A stretch of DNA of 64,000 nucleotides from Streptomyces albiflavescens (GTDB taxonomy: Bacteria; Actinomycetota; Actinomycetes; Streptomycetales; Streptomycetaceae), in the NCBI RefSeq assembly GCF_014645835.1, contig NZ_BMMM01000012.1:145474-209473 (forward strand), in the 5' to 3' direction. The notes beneath the pieces were generated by a model. That model had not been told where the DNA came from. It saw only the letters and a list, made by a program, of their open reading frames with translations, and made no database searches. Position numbers and translations under genes: made by a program. Of the stretch, positions 16,084 to 23,838 are shown one piece after another (the stretch's first letter is position 1; every line of letters starts with the position of its first letter).

Positions 16084-16593
16084 CTAGCTCGCTGATGGTT
16101 CGTCAAACGTGATGTGGAAGGTGAGCCGCCGCTCCGTCTGACCGGCGGGGACGGTGTGGACATAGCCCCGGGCCGTACGGTAGGCGCCTGAACCGCCGGT
16201 GATGGCGATGTCGATCGCGGGGGCGGGAGGCAGGTGGAGCAGGGCCTGCGAGGTGACCTGTCCCTGGGGCAGAGCGAAGGTGCCGACGCACTGGAGCTCG
16301 TCCGGGTTGATGTGAACATAGGTGCAGACCACGCTGTGGTCGCCAATCTTCCTGCCGTCACGGTAGAGGTCTTCGGCGATGATGTTCTCGTCGCCCTGAC
16401 TGAGTCCCTTGCTGCCGAGATCAAGGGATGCGGACTGGGTTTGTTTGGCCACCAACTCGATGGTTTCCGTGCGTTGGTGAGTCTCCTGCCCGGTGCCGGC
16501 GGTCGATGTGGTGGCCGATGCCAGGGGGGCAGCGACGAGGGCGGCGGCCAGGACGGCGGCCGCGCTCAGGCTGCGTAGATTGCTCTCGCGCAT
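16084..16593 (-). CDS. Secreted allene-oxide-cyclase-barrel-like protein
   Basis: The ~169-residue precursor has a Sec signal peptide (RSLSAAAVLAAALVAAPLASA). The mature part has the pattern of the allene oxide cyclase/dirigent beta-barrel: DLYRDGRKIGDHSVVCTYVH, LQCVGTFALPQGQVTSQ, ITGGSGAYRTARGYVHT and a final strand RRLTFHITF. In bacteria these secreted barrels are of unknown role; binding of small hydrophobic ligands is a plausible guess. ATG 16593 has a GGAG ribosome binding site about 8 nt upstream; the longer frame to 16689 adds only basic residues and is rejected. It is divergent from the next gene pair and 60 nt from the VOC gene. Confidence 0.8.
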   Translation of the reverse strand: MRESNLRSLSAAAVLAAALVAAPLASATTSTAGTGQETHQRTETIELVAKQTQSASLDLGSKGLSQGDENIIAEDLYRDGRKIGDHSVVCTYVHINPDELQCVGTFALPQGQVTSQALLHLPPAPAIDIAITGGSGAYRTARGYVHTVPAGQTERRLTFHITFDEPSAS

Positions 16594-17203
16594 GGAGCGT
16601 CTCCCGCCCGACGCGGAAATGTGCCTTTCACACCTCAATTTACCGGTTTGCGTGATGCCTCGCGCGGTGTGCCTCACCGCCCCTTTCACCGCGACCGATG
16701 ATCAGGGGACGCTCGCCGCCCTCGCGCCTGCCCCGCAGCACCCCACCGGACGTAGGCCGCTCGGCCGATCCAGTGCGGCTACGCAGGGCCCAAGGCGAAG
16801 GCATACCGGCTGATCTTGATTCTCTGCTTCGAGCTCATCCCGGGCAGCCGTATGTGCGGCAATGGACGAGGGGGCGGAATTCAGCCAATTCGATCACACG
16901 GCCCGACATCGCTGTGCTCTCACTTCACAACTCTTCACAAGAATCCCGCATGTTGGGGTCTGTGGGTGCCACGGGAAGGCCCTCGTGAGGGCCGGTGCTC
17001 GCGGATCGTTTTCCTGCCATGTCCTCGATCAGATCTTGTCGCGCATGCTCATGCCATGACTACAGTGACCGCGCCCGGAGGGTTAGTCCAGACCAGACGT
17101 CTCCAGGGTTTGACCATGCACGGGGGGAACGTCCCACAGCGCCGGGACCATGCGCGACGGGACACCCCCTGCCTTGCAGCAGAAGGAAACAGGGGGATAC
17201 ACG
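16594..17203. other. 610-bp gene-free region between divergent genes
   Basis: This interval separates the leftward barrel gene from the rightward secreted-protein operon. Frames within it are short and inconsistent. It must contain both promoters, but I cannot identify hexamers with confidence. Its size leaves room for a small RNA or regulatory leader. Confidence 0.4.
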
Positions 17204-17734
17204 TTGCGCCCTGCCAGATCCGTAGCCGCACTTTCCGCTGTGGTGGCCTCGTTCGCCGCCGTCCTAGCGACGGCGCCGTCCGCATCCGCTGCGACCTCCT
17301 ATGCGTCTGACGCGTGCAGTTCCGCCTACAACCGGGCCTGCTTCCGCATTCACTTCAACTCCCGTTCCGAGACGACACAGTTGTCCCAGAGCGCCTGCTT
17401 CGCCAGCAACAAGTCGATCAAAGACCACTGGGGTTACTCCCCGAACGGGGCCTCGATCGTCCGGTATATCTTCGGCGGATTCCCCGGCTACTACACGGAC
17501 CCCGATGGTGACACCCACAAGGGCATGTCCAATCCGTGCGACGACACGGGCAACGGGCAGTACGCCACGGACAACGCCGCTTCCGCCTACAACCAGGACC
17601 CGTCCCACTCGTACACCGTTTACAGCAACGCCGGATACAGCGGCAGCAAGAAGACGATCCCGAAGTACGACGGCATCGCCCGCAACCTGGGCAGCGGCCT
17701 GAAGAACAAGAACTCGTCGAGCAAGAGGAACTAG
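17204..17734 (+). CDS. Secreted Cys-containing protein, peptidase-inhibitor-I36-like
   Basis: The precursor has 176 residues with a signal peptide (SVAALSAVVASFAAVLATAP, cleavage near SASA). The mature protein has five Cys and is rich in Ser/Asn/Tyr. Its end, TVYSNAGYSGSKKTIPKY then ARNLGSGLKNKNSSSKRN, resembles the crystallin-like repeat ending of Streptomyces I36-type peptidase inhibitors (NLGSGLKNKNSS). The N-terminal portion is less typical, so inhibition is only a possibility. I chose the TTG at 17204 because a GGGGGA ribosome binding site precedes it and the signal peptide starts there. Two bases separate its stop from the next gene's start, so the two are co-translated partners. Confidence 0.7.
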   Translation: MRPARSVAALSAVVASFAAVLATAPSASAATSYASDACSSAYNRACFRIHFNSRSETTQLSQSACFASNKSIKDHWGYSPNGASIVRYIFGGFPGYYTDPDGDTHKGMSNPCDDTGNGQYATDNAASAYNQDPSHSYTVYSNAGYSGSKKTIPKYDGIARNLGSGLKNKNSSSKRN

Positions 17735-17736
17735 CT

Positions 17737-18657
17737 ATGACCAAGAAGTGGATGCGCTCCGCTGCGCTGGCCGCCTCGTGCTCGGCGCTCGCCCTGACCG
17801 CTGCCTGCGGCACCCAGCACGCGCAGGGACAGCAGACGGTGAAGACCAAGACCGAAGCCGGCTCCCTGCCGGATGCCACGAGCCGGGCGAAGTGGCCGAC
17901 GGCGCAGGTGGAGAGCGGCCTCGCGGCCGGGATGCGGCTGCCGCTCGAGGACTACATGGTGTCGTACCCGGACGAGGTCGACGTCGAGAACGCCAAGGAC
18001 AAGGTCAAGACCGCGTGCATGGCGCGTCTCGGGTTCACGTTCGCCCCGCCCGCCTCCGGCACGACCCCGGCCCTGTCGTACGACGGCATGAATATGGAGC
18101 GCCGCTACGGCATCACCGACGCCAAGACCGCTCAGACGTACGGCTACCAGGTGCCCGCGGCCGCCCAGGAACCCGCGGACGACACCGCCGCGGAGGAGGC
18201 CAAGGAGGGCCGCACCGACAACTGGTACGAAGCCCTGGAGAACACCTGCATCCCCGAGGCGAACAAGAAGGTCGGCATCCTGTACGAGACCGACATCGCC
18301 GGTGACCTGGCCGCCGAGTCGCTGGAGGTCACGAAGACCAACCTCAAGGTCCAGGCGGCCCTGAGTAACTGGTCGGCATGCATGGCCAGGAAGAGCTACA
18401 CGAAGTTCCCCGAGCCGCTGCAGGCCGGCGAGTCCTTCGCCCAGTCGACGGGAACACAGGCGTCCCAGACAGAGATCGACACGGCTGTCGCGGATGTCGA
18501 CTGCAAGGAGTCCTCCGGCCTGGTGAAGAGCTGGTTCAGCGCGGAGACCAGCCGCCAGACGCAGCAGATCGGCGATCACAAGGCGGAGCTGGACGCCGAG
18601 AAGGCCCGCAACACCAAGATGATCGAAACGGCCAGGGCCATCCTCGGCCAGAACTAG
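17737..18657 (+). CDS. Lipoprotein, second gene of the secreted pair
   Basis: A 306-residue protein with a lipobox (LALTAAC, Cys at about residue 24). It is attached to the outer face of the membrane. The mature domain is mostly helical and charged and contains conserved-looking Cys in KTACMARLGF, ENTCIPEANKK, NWSACMARK and VDCKESSGL. The four fit two disulfides. The C-terminus is a Lys/Glu helix. I do not recognise the family, though Streptomyces genomes carry many similar Cys-paired lipoproteins. Its ribosome binding site (AGAGGAA) lies inside the upstream gene's end, showing tight coupling. A strong terminator follows. Confidence 0.75.
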   Translation: MTKKWMRSAALAASCSALALTAACGTQHAQGQQTVKTKTEAGSLPDATSRAKWPTAQVESGLAAGMRLPLEDYMVSYPDEVDVENAKDKVKTACMARLGFTFAPPASGTTPALSYDGMNMERRYGITDAKTAQTYGYQVPAAAQEPADDTAAEEAKEGRTDNWYEALENTCIPEANKKVGILYETDIAGDLAAESLEVTKTNLKVQAALSNWSACMARKSYTKFPEPLQAGESFAQSTGTQASQTEIDTAVADVDCKESSGLVKSWFSAETSRQTQQIGDHKAELDAEKARNTKMIETARAILGQN

Positions 18658-18856
18658 CCACCGCATCCTCTTCAGCCGACCGCCGCGGCCCCTGTTCTGC
18701 CTTGGGGCTGCGGCGGTTCGGCAAGCAGAGCCACGTCGATCGAGCCGCCGGTACGGGGCGGATGGCGTTGGTGCGGGGGGCGACTTCTCGCAGGAGCGGC
18801 AACGGTCTGCCGGGGTGAGGGGAGTCGGGCGGTCGTCCATCGGTCGGCAAAAGGGG

Positions 18857-18887
18857 TCAGGGGCGGTCCCCCGTGGACCGCCCCTGA
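18857..18887. terminator. Bidirectional terminator with 20-bp repeat
   Basis: TCAGGGGCGGTCC (18857-18869) and GGACCGCCCCTGA (18875-18887) pair perfectly over 13 bp with a 5-nt loop. The right arm is part of a 20-bp direct repeat, GGACCGCCCCTGACCAAGGC, present at 18875-18894 and 18895-18914. It separates the rightward lipoprotein gene from the leftward exporter gene and suits both. Confidence 0.85.
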
Positions 18888-18933
18888 CCAAGGCGGACCG
18901 CCCCTGACCAAGGCAGAAGCGAAGGTCAGCAGG

Positions 18934-20400
18934 TCACGCCTTCGCCGCCGACGTCTCCGGCGCGGAGTCCGACATCGCGTCAGAATCCGACTGCCCCTCG
19001 GCCACCGGGCGGACGGGGATGAGGGAGGCGACGGCCGCGGCCGCGAGACCCACGCCGCAGCCGATCAGCATGGCGACGCGGAAGCCGTTCTCCGACGGCA
19101 GGGAGTAGACGCCGAACTTGGTGGTCATCTGGGCCAGGACCACACCGATCACGGCGGCGGACACGGAGCTGCCGATCGAGCGCATCAGCGTGTTGAAGCT
19201 GTTGGCCGAGGCGGTCTCCGACTGGGGCACCGCGCCCATGATGAGGGCCGGCATCGCACCGTAGGCGAAGCCGACACCCGAGCTGCCGACGATGGTCACG
19301 AGCAGCAGGCCCCAGGGTGAGCCGGAGCTGATCAGCGGCAGGGAGACGCCGTATCCGAGGGCGATGACGAGGGCGCCGACGACGAGGGTGACCTTGGGGC
19401 CCTTCGCGGCCGACAGCTTGGCGCCGACCGGCGAGATCAGCATCATCATCAGGCCCGCCGGGGCCATCCACAGGCCCATGGCGAGCATGGACTCGCCCAG
19501 TCCGTAGCCGGTGGCCTCGGGCAGTTGGAGCAGTTGGGGTACGACCAGCGACTGGGCGTACATCGCGAAGCCGACCAGGATCGAGGCCGCGTTCGTCGTC
19601 AGCACCTGCGGGCGCGCGGTCACCCGGAGGTCGACCAGCGGGTCGGTGATCCGCAGTTCCCACCAGCCCCAGGCCAGCAGCACGACGACGGCGGCGGCGA
19701 ACAGGCCGAGCGTGGTGCCGCTGCCCCAGCCCCAGTCGGCACCCTTGGAGACGGCGAGGAGCAGACAGACCAGCGCGGTGCCCAGACCCAGCGCGCCGAG
19801 CAGGTCGAAGCCGCCCGACGCGGTGTTCGCGCGGTCCGTGGGCACGAAGAACCAGATCAGCGTGCCGACCGCGAGGCTCAGCGCTGCGACCACCCAGAAC
19901 AGCACCCGCCAGCTGGCGTTCTGCGCGATCGCCGCGGAGAACGGCAGGCCGAGCGCGCCGCCCACCCCCATGGACGCGCTCATCAGCGCGATGGACGTGC
20001 CCAGCTTCTCCGCCGGCACCACATCACGCAGCAGGCTGATGCCGAGGGGCACCACACCCATGCCCATGCCCTGCAGACCGCGTCCGGCGATCATCGGGAG
20101 CACCGAGGAGGACAGGGCACACACCACCGAGCCGAGGATCAGCGGGACGAGCGAGGCCAGCAGCATCCGCTTCTTGCCGTACATGTCGCCGAGGCGGCCG
20201 GCGACCGGGGTCATCACCGCGGCGGCCAGCAGTGTGGCGGTGATCACCCAGGAGGCGTTCGAGGCGCTGGTGTCGAGCAGGGTCGGCAGTTCCCCGATCA
20301 GCGGCACCACCAGGGTCTGCGTGATCGCGGCCACGATGCCACCGAAGGCAAGGATGCCGACGACTCTGCCGGAGCCGGTCTCGGGCTTGGAACTGTCCAC
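18934..20400 (-). CDS. MFS exporter, EmrB/QacA (DHA2) type
   Basis: The 488-residue protein has about 14 hydrophobic segments. It carries the MFS loop signature after TM2 (GRLGDMYGKKRMLL) and motif C-like sequence in TM5 (GVGGALGLPFSAAIA). The N-terminal helix with TQTLVVPLIGELP matches the DHA2 subfamily of proton-driven drug exporters. The substrate is unknown. The GTG at 20400 is chosen because GAGGGAG lies 6 nt upstream; the frame extends to 20616 but overlaps the divergent regulator. It is divergently transcribed from a MarR gene with a palindrome between them, the classic arrangement for ligand-induced efflux. Confidence 0.9.
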   Translation of the reverse strand: MDSSKPETGSGRVVGILAFGGIVAAITQTLVVPLIGELPTLLDTSASNASWVITATLLAAAVMTPVAGRLGDMYGKKRMLLASLVPLILGSVVCALSSSVLPMIAGRGLQGMGMGVVPLGISLLRDVVPAEKLGTSIALMSASMGVGGALGLPFSAAIAQNASWRVLFWVVAALSLAVGTLIWFFVPTDRANTASGGFDLLGALGLGTALVCLLLAVSKGADWGWGSGTTLGLFAAAVVVLLAWGWWELRITDPLVDLRVTARPQVLTTNAASILVGFAMYAQSLVVPQLLQLPEATGYGLGESMLAMGLWMAPAGLMMMLISPVGAKLSAAKGPKVTLVVGALVIALGYGVSLPLISSGSPWGLLLVTIVGSSGVGFAYGAMPALIMGAVPQSETASANSFNTLMRSIGSSVSAAVIGVVLAQMTTKFGVYSLPSENGFRVAMLIGCGVGLAAAAVASLIPVRPVAEGQSDSDAMSDSAPETSAAKA

Positions 20401-20450
20401 GGGTACTCCCTCGCGCTCTGTCAGATCCGTATGCACCATGCATTCGATAT

Positions 20451-20477
20451 GTATCATGCACGTGAAGTGCATCATAC
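20451..20477. promoter_or_regulatory. Palindromic operator between MFS exporter and MarR gene
   Basis: GTATCATGCAC (20451-20461) and GTGCATCATAC (20467-20477) are complementary at 10 of 11 positions with a 5-nt spacer. Partial copies of the half-site (GTATGCACCATGCAT at about 20429-20443) lie closer to the exporter. The size and symmetry suit a MarR dimer. Confidence 0.65.
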
Positions 20478-20556
20478 ACATGCGTGGTATACCTACTGGT
20501 AGGCGGTCTCCCTGAGAGGGAAGAGGGAGGCCGACCAGGAGCCGAAGGAACCCCGC

Positions 20557-21012
20557 ATGGACAAGCCCCTTGATCTGATCGAATTCGAGACGATGCTGCT
20601 CGGGCGGTACATGCACCTGCTGACACCGCGCATGCGAAACGGCGACCGGCGGCTCGACCGCAGCGCCTACCTTCTGCTCAGCCGCATCCAGGTGGACGGC
20701 CCGATGTCCATCGGCCAGCTCAGCGAGGCGTTCGGGCTGGACACCTCCACGCTCAACCGGCAGACCGCCGCAATGCTGCGGGCCGGGATCGTCGAGCGCA
20801 TCACCGACCCCGACGGGGGCATCGCCCGCAAGTTCGCCATCACCGCCGAGGGCGAACGCCGGCTGGCCGCCGACCGCGCCGAGAACCTGCAGGGCCTGGA
20901 GAAGGTGATGGAGGACTGGACGCCGGACGAGGTGGCCGAGTTCGCCAACTATCTCGGACGCCTGAACCGCGACATCGAGCGCCTGGACGGGCGCCCCTGG
21001 CCGCGCCGCTGA
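20557..21012 (+). CDS. MarR-family transcriptional regulator
   Basis: A 151-residue winged-helix regulator. The HTH is at about residues 52-75 (MSIGQLSEAFGLDTSTLNRQ), followed by the wing with DPDGGIARKFAITAEGERR, where MarR proteins usually have DxRxxxVxLT. N- and C-terminal helices form the dimer interface. It probably represses the divergent MFS exporter and itself through the palindrome at 20451-20477 and releases DNA on binding a phenolic or drug-like ligand. GAAGGA lies about 9 nt before ATG 20557. The protein is the typical length for the family. Confidence 0.9.
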   Translation: MDKPLDLIEFETMLLGRYMHLLTPRMRNGDRRLDRSAYLLLSRIQVDGPMSIGQLSEAFGLDTSTLNRQTAAMLRAGIVERITDPDGGIARKFAITAEGERRLAADRAENLQGLEKVMEDWTPDEVAEFANYLGRLNRDIERLDGRPWPRR

Positions 21013-21055
21013 CGCACCCGCAGGATCGTACGCTCAAGCAGGGGACCCCCCTCGC

Positions 21056-21078
21056 CCCTGGGGGCTCTGCCCCCAGGG
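21056..21078. terminator. Hairpin between convergent MarR and ku genes
   Basis: CCCTGGGGGC (21056-21065) pairs perfectly with GCCCCCAGGG (21069-21078) around a 3-nt loop. It lies between two convergent genes and can end both transcripts. Confidence 0.75.
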
Positions 21079-21161
21079 CCCCTCGGGCTGTCCTTCGAGT
21101 GCGAGCCGGTGGGGGCTTGTCGCGCAGTCCCCCGCGGCCCTGACGGGGCGCGCCCGGCGGG

Positions 21162-22256
21162 TCAGGCCGACGCACGTTTCCGCGGTGCGGCCTTCTTCGC
21201 GGTCGTCTTCTTCGTGGCGGTCTTCTTGGCCGCCGTCTGCTGGGTGGTCGTGGCGGCGGCCTCCTTGGTGGCCGTCTTGGTGGCCGTCTTGGTGGTCGAC
21301 TTCTTCGCCGTGGTCTTCTTCGACGTCGTCTTCTTGGCCGCCGTCTTCTTCGCCGCGGACGTCGACTTCTTGCCGCCGACCTCCTTGGGAGCCGTACGGG
21401 CGGACTTGCGGGCGGCCGTACGGCGGCCCGGGAGGGGTGTGACCTCGGCGGGCTCGCCTGGCTCGACCGCCTCCTCGCCGCGCGACTCCTTGGCCGCGCG
21501 CACGCTCTTCTCCAGGGCGGCCATCAGGTCGAGCACCTTGCCGCCGGGGCGCTCCCCCGCGGGGACGGCGGGCGCCTCCACGCCGGAGGCCTTGGCGGCG
21601 ATGAGCTCCTCCACGGCATCGCGGTAGTCGTCGTGCAGGTCCTCGAGATCGACCTCGCCGAGGGTGTCCATCAGGGCGTCCGCCAGGTCCAGTTCCTTCT
21701 CGCGGACGGTGACGCTCGTGTCCGGGGCGACCTCGTCGGTGGCGCGGATCTCGTCCGGCCAGAGCAGCCCGTGCATGGCGATCACGTCGTCGACCACGCG
21801 CAGCATGCCGAGCCGTTCCCGCCCGCGCAGTGCGAACTTCGCGACGGCGACCTTCTGGCTGCGCTTCAGGGCCTCGCGCAGCAGGACGTACGGCTTGGCG
21901 GCGGGGACGCCGTTCGCGGACAGGTAGTACGCCGTGTCCATCTGGAGCGGGTCGATCCGGTCGGCCGGTACGAACGCCACGATCTCGATGGTCCTGGCGG
22001 TCGGGATCGGCAGCGAGGCCAGGTCCTCGTCGGTGATCGGGATCAACGTGCCGTCCGCGTCCTCGTACCCCTTGCCGATCTCCGCGGTCGAGACCTCACG
22101 GTCCTCCAGCTCACAGAACTTGCGGTAGCGGATGCGGCCGCCGTCGTCGAGGTGGATCTGGCGGAAGGAGATCGAGTGGCTCTCCGTGGCGTTCACGAGC
22201 TTGATGGGGATGCTGACCAGGCCGAAGGAGATGGCGCCGTTCCAAATGGATCGCAC
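21162..22256 (-). CDS. ku: Ku protein of non-homologous end joining
   Basis: A 364-residue bacterial Ku that forms a ring homodimer on DNA ends and recruits LigD. The core begins RSIWNGAISFGLVSIPIKLV, the standard bacterial Ku start, and includes ISFRQIH, YYLSANG and YVLLREAL. The core ends near residue 260. From about 290 on the protein is a Lys/Ala/Thr-rich tail (AAKKTAAKKTTSKKTT and similar), the actinobacterial C-terminal extension that binds DNA and promotes end bridging. GTG 22256 matches the conserved start and has AGGAAGG upstream. A LigD polymerase-domain gene lies 2.8 kb to the right in the opposite direction, with three unrelated genes between them. Confidence 0.95.
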   Translation of the reverse strand: MRSIWNGAISFGLVSIPIKLVNATESHSISFRQIHLDDGGRIRYRKFCELEDREVSTAEIGKGYEDADGTLIPITDEDLASLPIPTARTIEIVAFVPADRIDPLQMDTAYYLSANGVPAAKPYVLLREALKRSQKVAVAKFALRGRERLGMLRVVDDVIAMHGLLWPDEIRATDEVAPDTSVTVREKELDLADALMDTLGEVDLEDLHDDYRDAVEELIAAKASGVEAPAVPAGERPGGKVLDLMAALEKSVRAAKESRGEEAVEPGEPAEVTPLPGRRTAARKSARTAPKEVGGKKSTSAAKKTAAKKTTSKKTTAKKSTTKTATKTATKEAAATTTQQTAAKKTATKKTTAKKAAPRKRASA

Positions 22257-22446
22257 GTGCAGCACCTTCCTGACATCGATTCGAGAGGTGCGTGTGAAAG
22301 CTGGAAATCCAGGCTGAAACCAGGCTAAACGGACGTCCCCGACGGCACATCCGCAGGCACTCTCCCCCGGTGCCGCGCGCCCCGATTCCTTTCGGCGACC
22401 CGGCTGGTCTTCATCACCAGACGCTGGAACGACGAGAGGGAAAACC

Positions 22447-22875
22447 ATGACCAGCACCGACACCACCCCCGTCCAGGCCGAACGGGACGACGCCGAGCGG
22501 GCCGTACTCGCCGTGCTCGAAGACGTCTACGCCGCCTGGGCGGCGAACGACCCGGACGCGTTCGTCGCGGACTACACGGCCGACGCGACGGCGCTGCTGC
22601 CGGGCACACATCTGCGGGACAAGGAGGAGATCCGCGCCGCCATGGCGGCCGCCTTCGCCGGGCCGCTCAAGGGCTCCCGGGCCGTCCACGACGTGCAGAG
22701 CATCCGGTTCCCGGGCCCCCGGACCGCCCTCGTGATCAGCAAGGGCGCCATCCTCCTCGCGGGCGAGAGCGAGCCGCGGAACGAGAACCGGGCGCTGGAC
22801 AGCTGGGTGCTCTCCGAGCAGGACGGGGCCTGGCGTGTCCGGGGCTTCCACAACTGCCCGGAGCACACGGCGTGA
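22447..22875 (+). CDS. SnoaL-like / SgcJ-EcaC family protein
   Basis: The 142-residue protein has the alpha+beta cone fold of the NTF2/SnoaL superfamily: helix VLAVLEDVYAAWAANDPDAF, then YTADATALLPGTHLRDKEEI and the C-terminal strand pair SWVLSEQDGAWRVRGFHNCP. The SgcJ/EcaC subgroup is named after genes in enediyne and other antibiotic clusters, but most members have no known activity. GACGAGAGGG sits upstream of ATG 22447. It is transcribed rightward, together or nearly so with the esterase and ECF sigma genes, the last of which also ends in a SnoaL-like domain. Confidence 0.85.
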   Translation: MTSTDTTPVQAERDDAERAVLAVLEDVYAAWAANDPDAFVADYTADATALLPGTHLRDKEEIRAAMAAAFAGPLKGSRAVHDVQSIRFPGPRTALVISKGAILLAGESEPRNENRALDSWVLSEQDGAWRVRGFHNCPEHTA

Positions 22876-22919
22876 GGCGCCCGGCAGGACAGGAGACCGA
22901 GCGGACGGGAGACACGGAG

Positions 22920-23807
22920 ATGGCAAGTAGGCAGTCGGGTGCTGTGGCCAAGCTGTACAAGACGTGGCTGGGCAGCCCGGCCGAGGATGACGTCGTCCGG
23001 GACCAGTCGCAGTGGGACGTACTGACGGCGGAGCCGGGCGGCATCGACTACCTGGAGACCGACGCGGGCGGTACGGCGGCGATGTGGGCGGTCCCGAAGG
23101 GATGCGCCGAGGACCGGGTGCTGCTGTGCGTCCACGGCGGCGGCTTCGTCTCGGGGTCGATCCACACCCACCGCAAGATGTTCGGCCACCTCGCCAAGGC
23201 CGCCGGCGTCCGGGCGCTGATCGTCGGCTACCCGCTGCTCCCCGAAGGGGTGCATCCGCTCCCGGTCGACCATGTGGTCGCCGCCTACCGGTGGCTCCTC
23301 GGCCAAGGGGTCGACGCCCGGCGCATCGCGTTCGCGGGAGACTCGGCCGGCGGCGGGCTCGCGGTCACCGCACAACTGCGCGCCCGGGACCAGGGACTGC
23401 CGCTGCCCGCGGGATCGCTACTGATCTCACCCTGGGTCGACATGGAGGTCACCGGCGGGACGATGGTGTCGAACAGCGGGAAGGACGCGCTGTTCAACCA
23501 GCCGTGGGTGAAGGAACTGGCGGCGAACTTCCTGGGCGGCGGCAGCCCACGGGACCCGCACGCCAACGCGCTCCACGCCGACCTCACGGGCCTCGGGCCG
23601 ATCTACGCCCAGGTGGGCGACCAGGAGCTGCTGCTGGACGACAGCCGCCGGCTCACGGAACACGCCGAGAAGGCCGGGGTGTCCGTCCGGCTCGATGTCT
23701 TCCCGGAGCAGCAGCACACCTTCCAGATGATGGTCGGCCGGGCCCCCGAGGCCGACGACGCGATCCGCCGGTTCGCGGAGTGGGTCGGCCCCCTACTGGG
23801 CCGGTGA
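22920..23807 (+). CDS. Alpha/beta-hydrolase, hormone-sensitive-lipase family esterase
   Basis: The 295-residue enzyme has the HSL-family oxyanion motif HGGG (residues 72-75) and the nucleophile elbow GDSAGG (140-145, Ser142). The acid is likely Asp in GDQELLLDD and the base His in EQQHTFQMM. Members hydrolyse short-chain esters or lactones; the natural substrate is unknown. ATG 22920 starts the conserved sequence and has a weak GGAG upstream. It follows the SnoaL-like gene by 44 nt and precedes the ECF sigma gene by 31 nt, suggesting one transcript. Confidence 0.9.
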   Translation: MASRQSGAVAKLYKTWLGSPAEDDVVRDQSQWDVLTAEPGGIDYLETDAGGTAAMWAVPKGCAEDRVLLCVHGGGFVSGSIHTHRKMFGHLAKAAGVRALIVGYPLLPEGVHPLPVDHVVAAYRWLLGQGVDARRIAFAGDSAGGGLAVTAQLRARDQGLPLPAGSLLISPWVDMEVTGGTMVSNSGKDALFNQPWVKELAANFLGGGSPRDPHANALHADLTGLGPIYAQVGDQELLLDDSRRLTEHAEKAGVSVRLDVFPEQQHTFQMMVGRAPEADDAIRRFAEWVGPLLGR

Positions 23808-23838
23808 CCGGGCCGGGCAGCCGAGCAAGGGAGCGATG

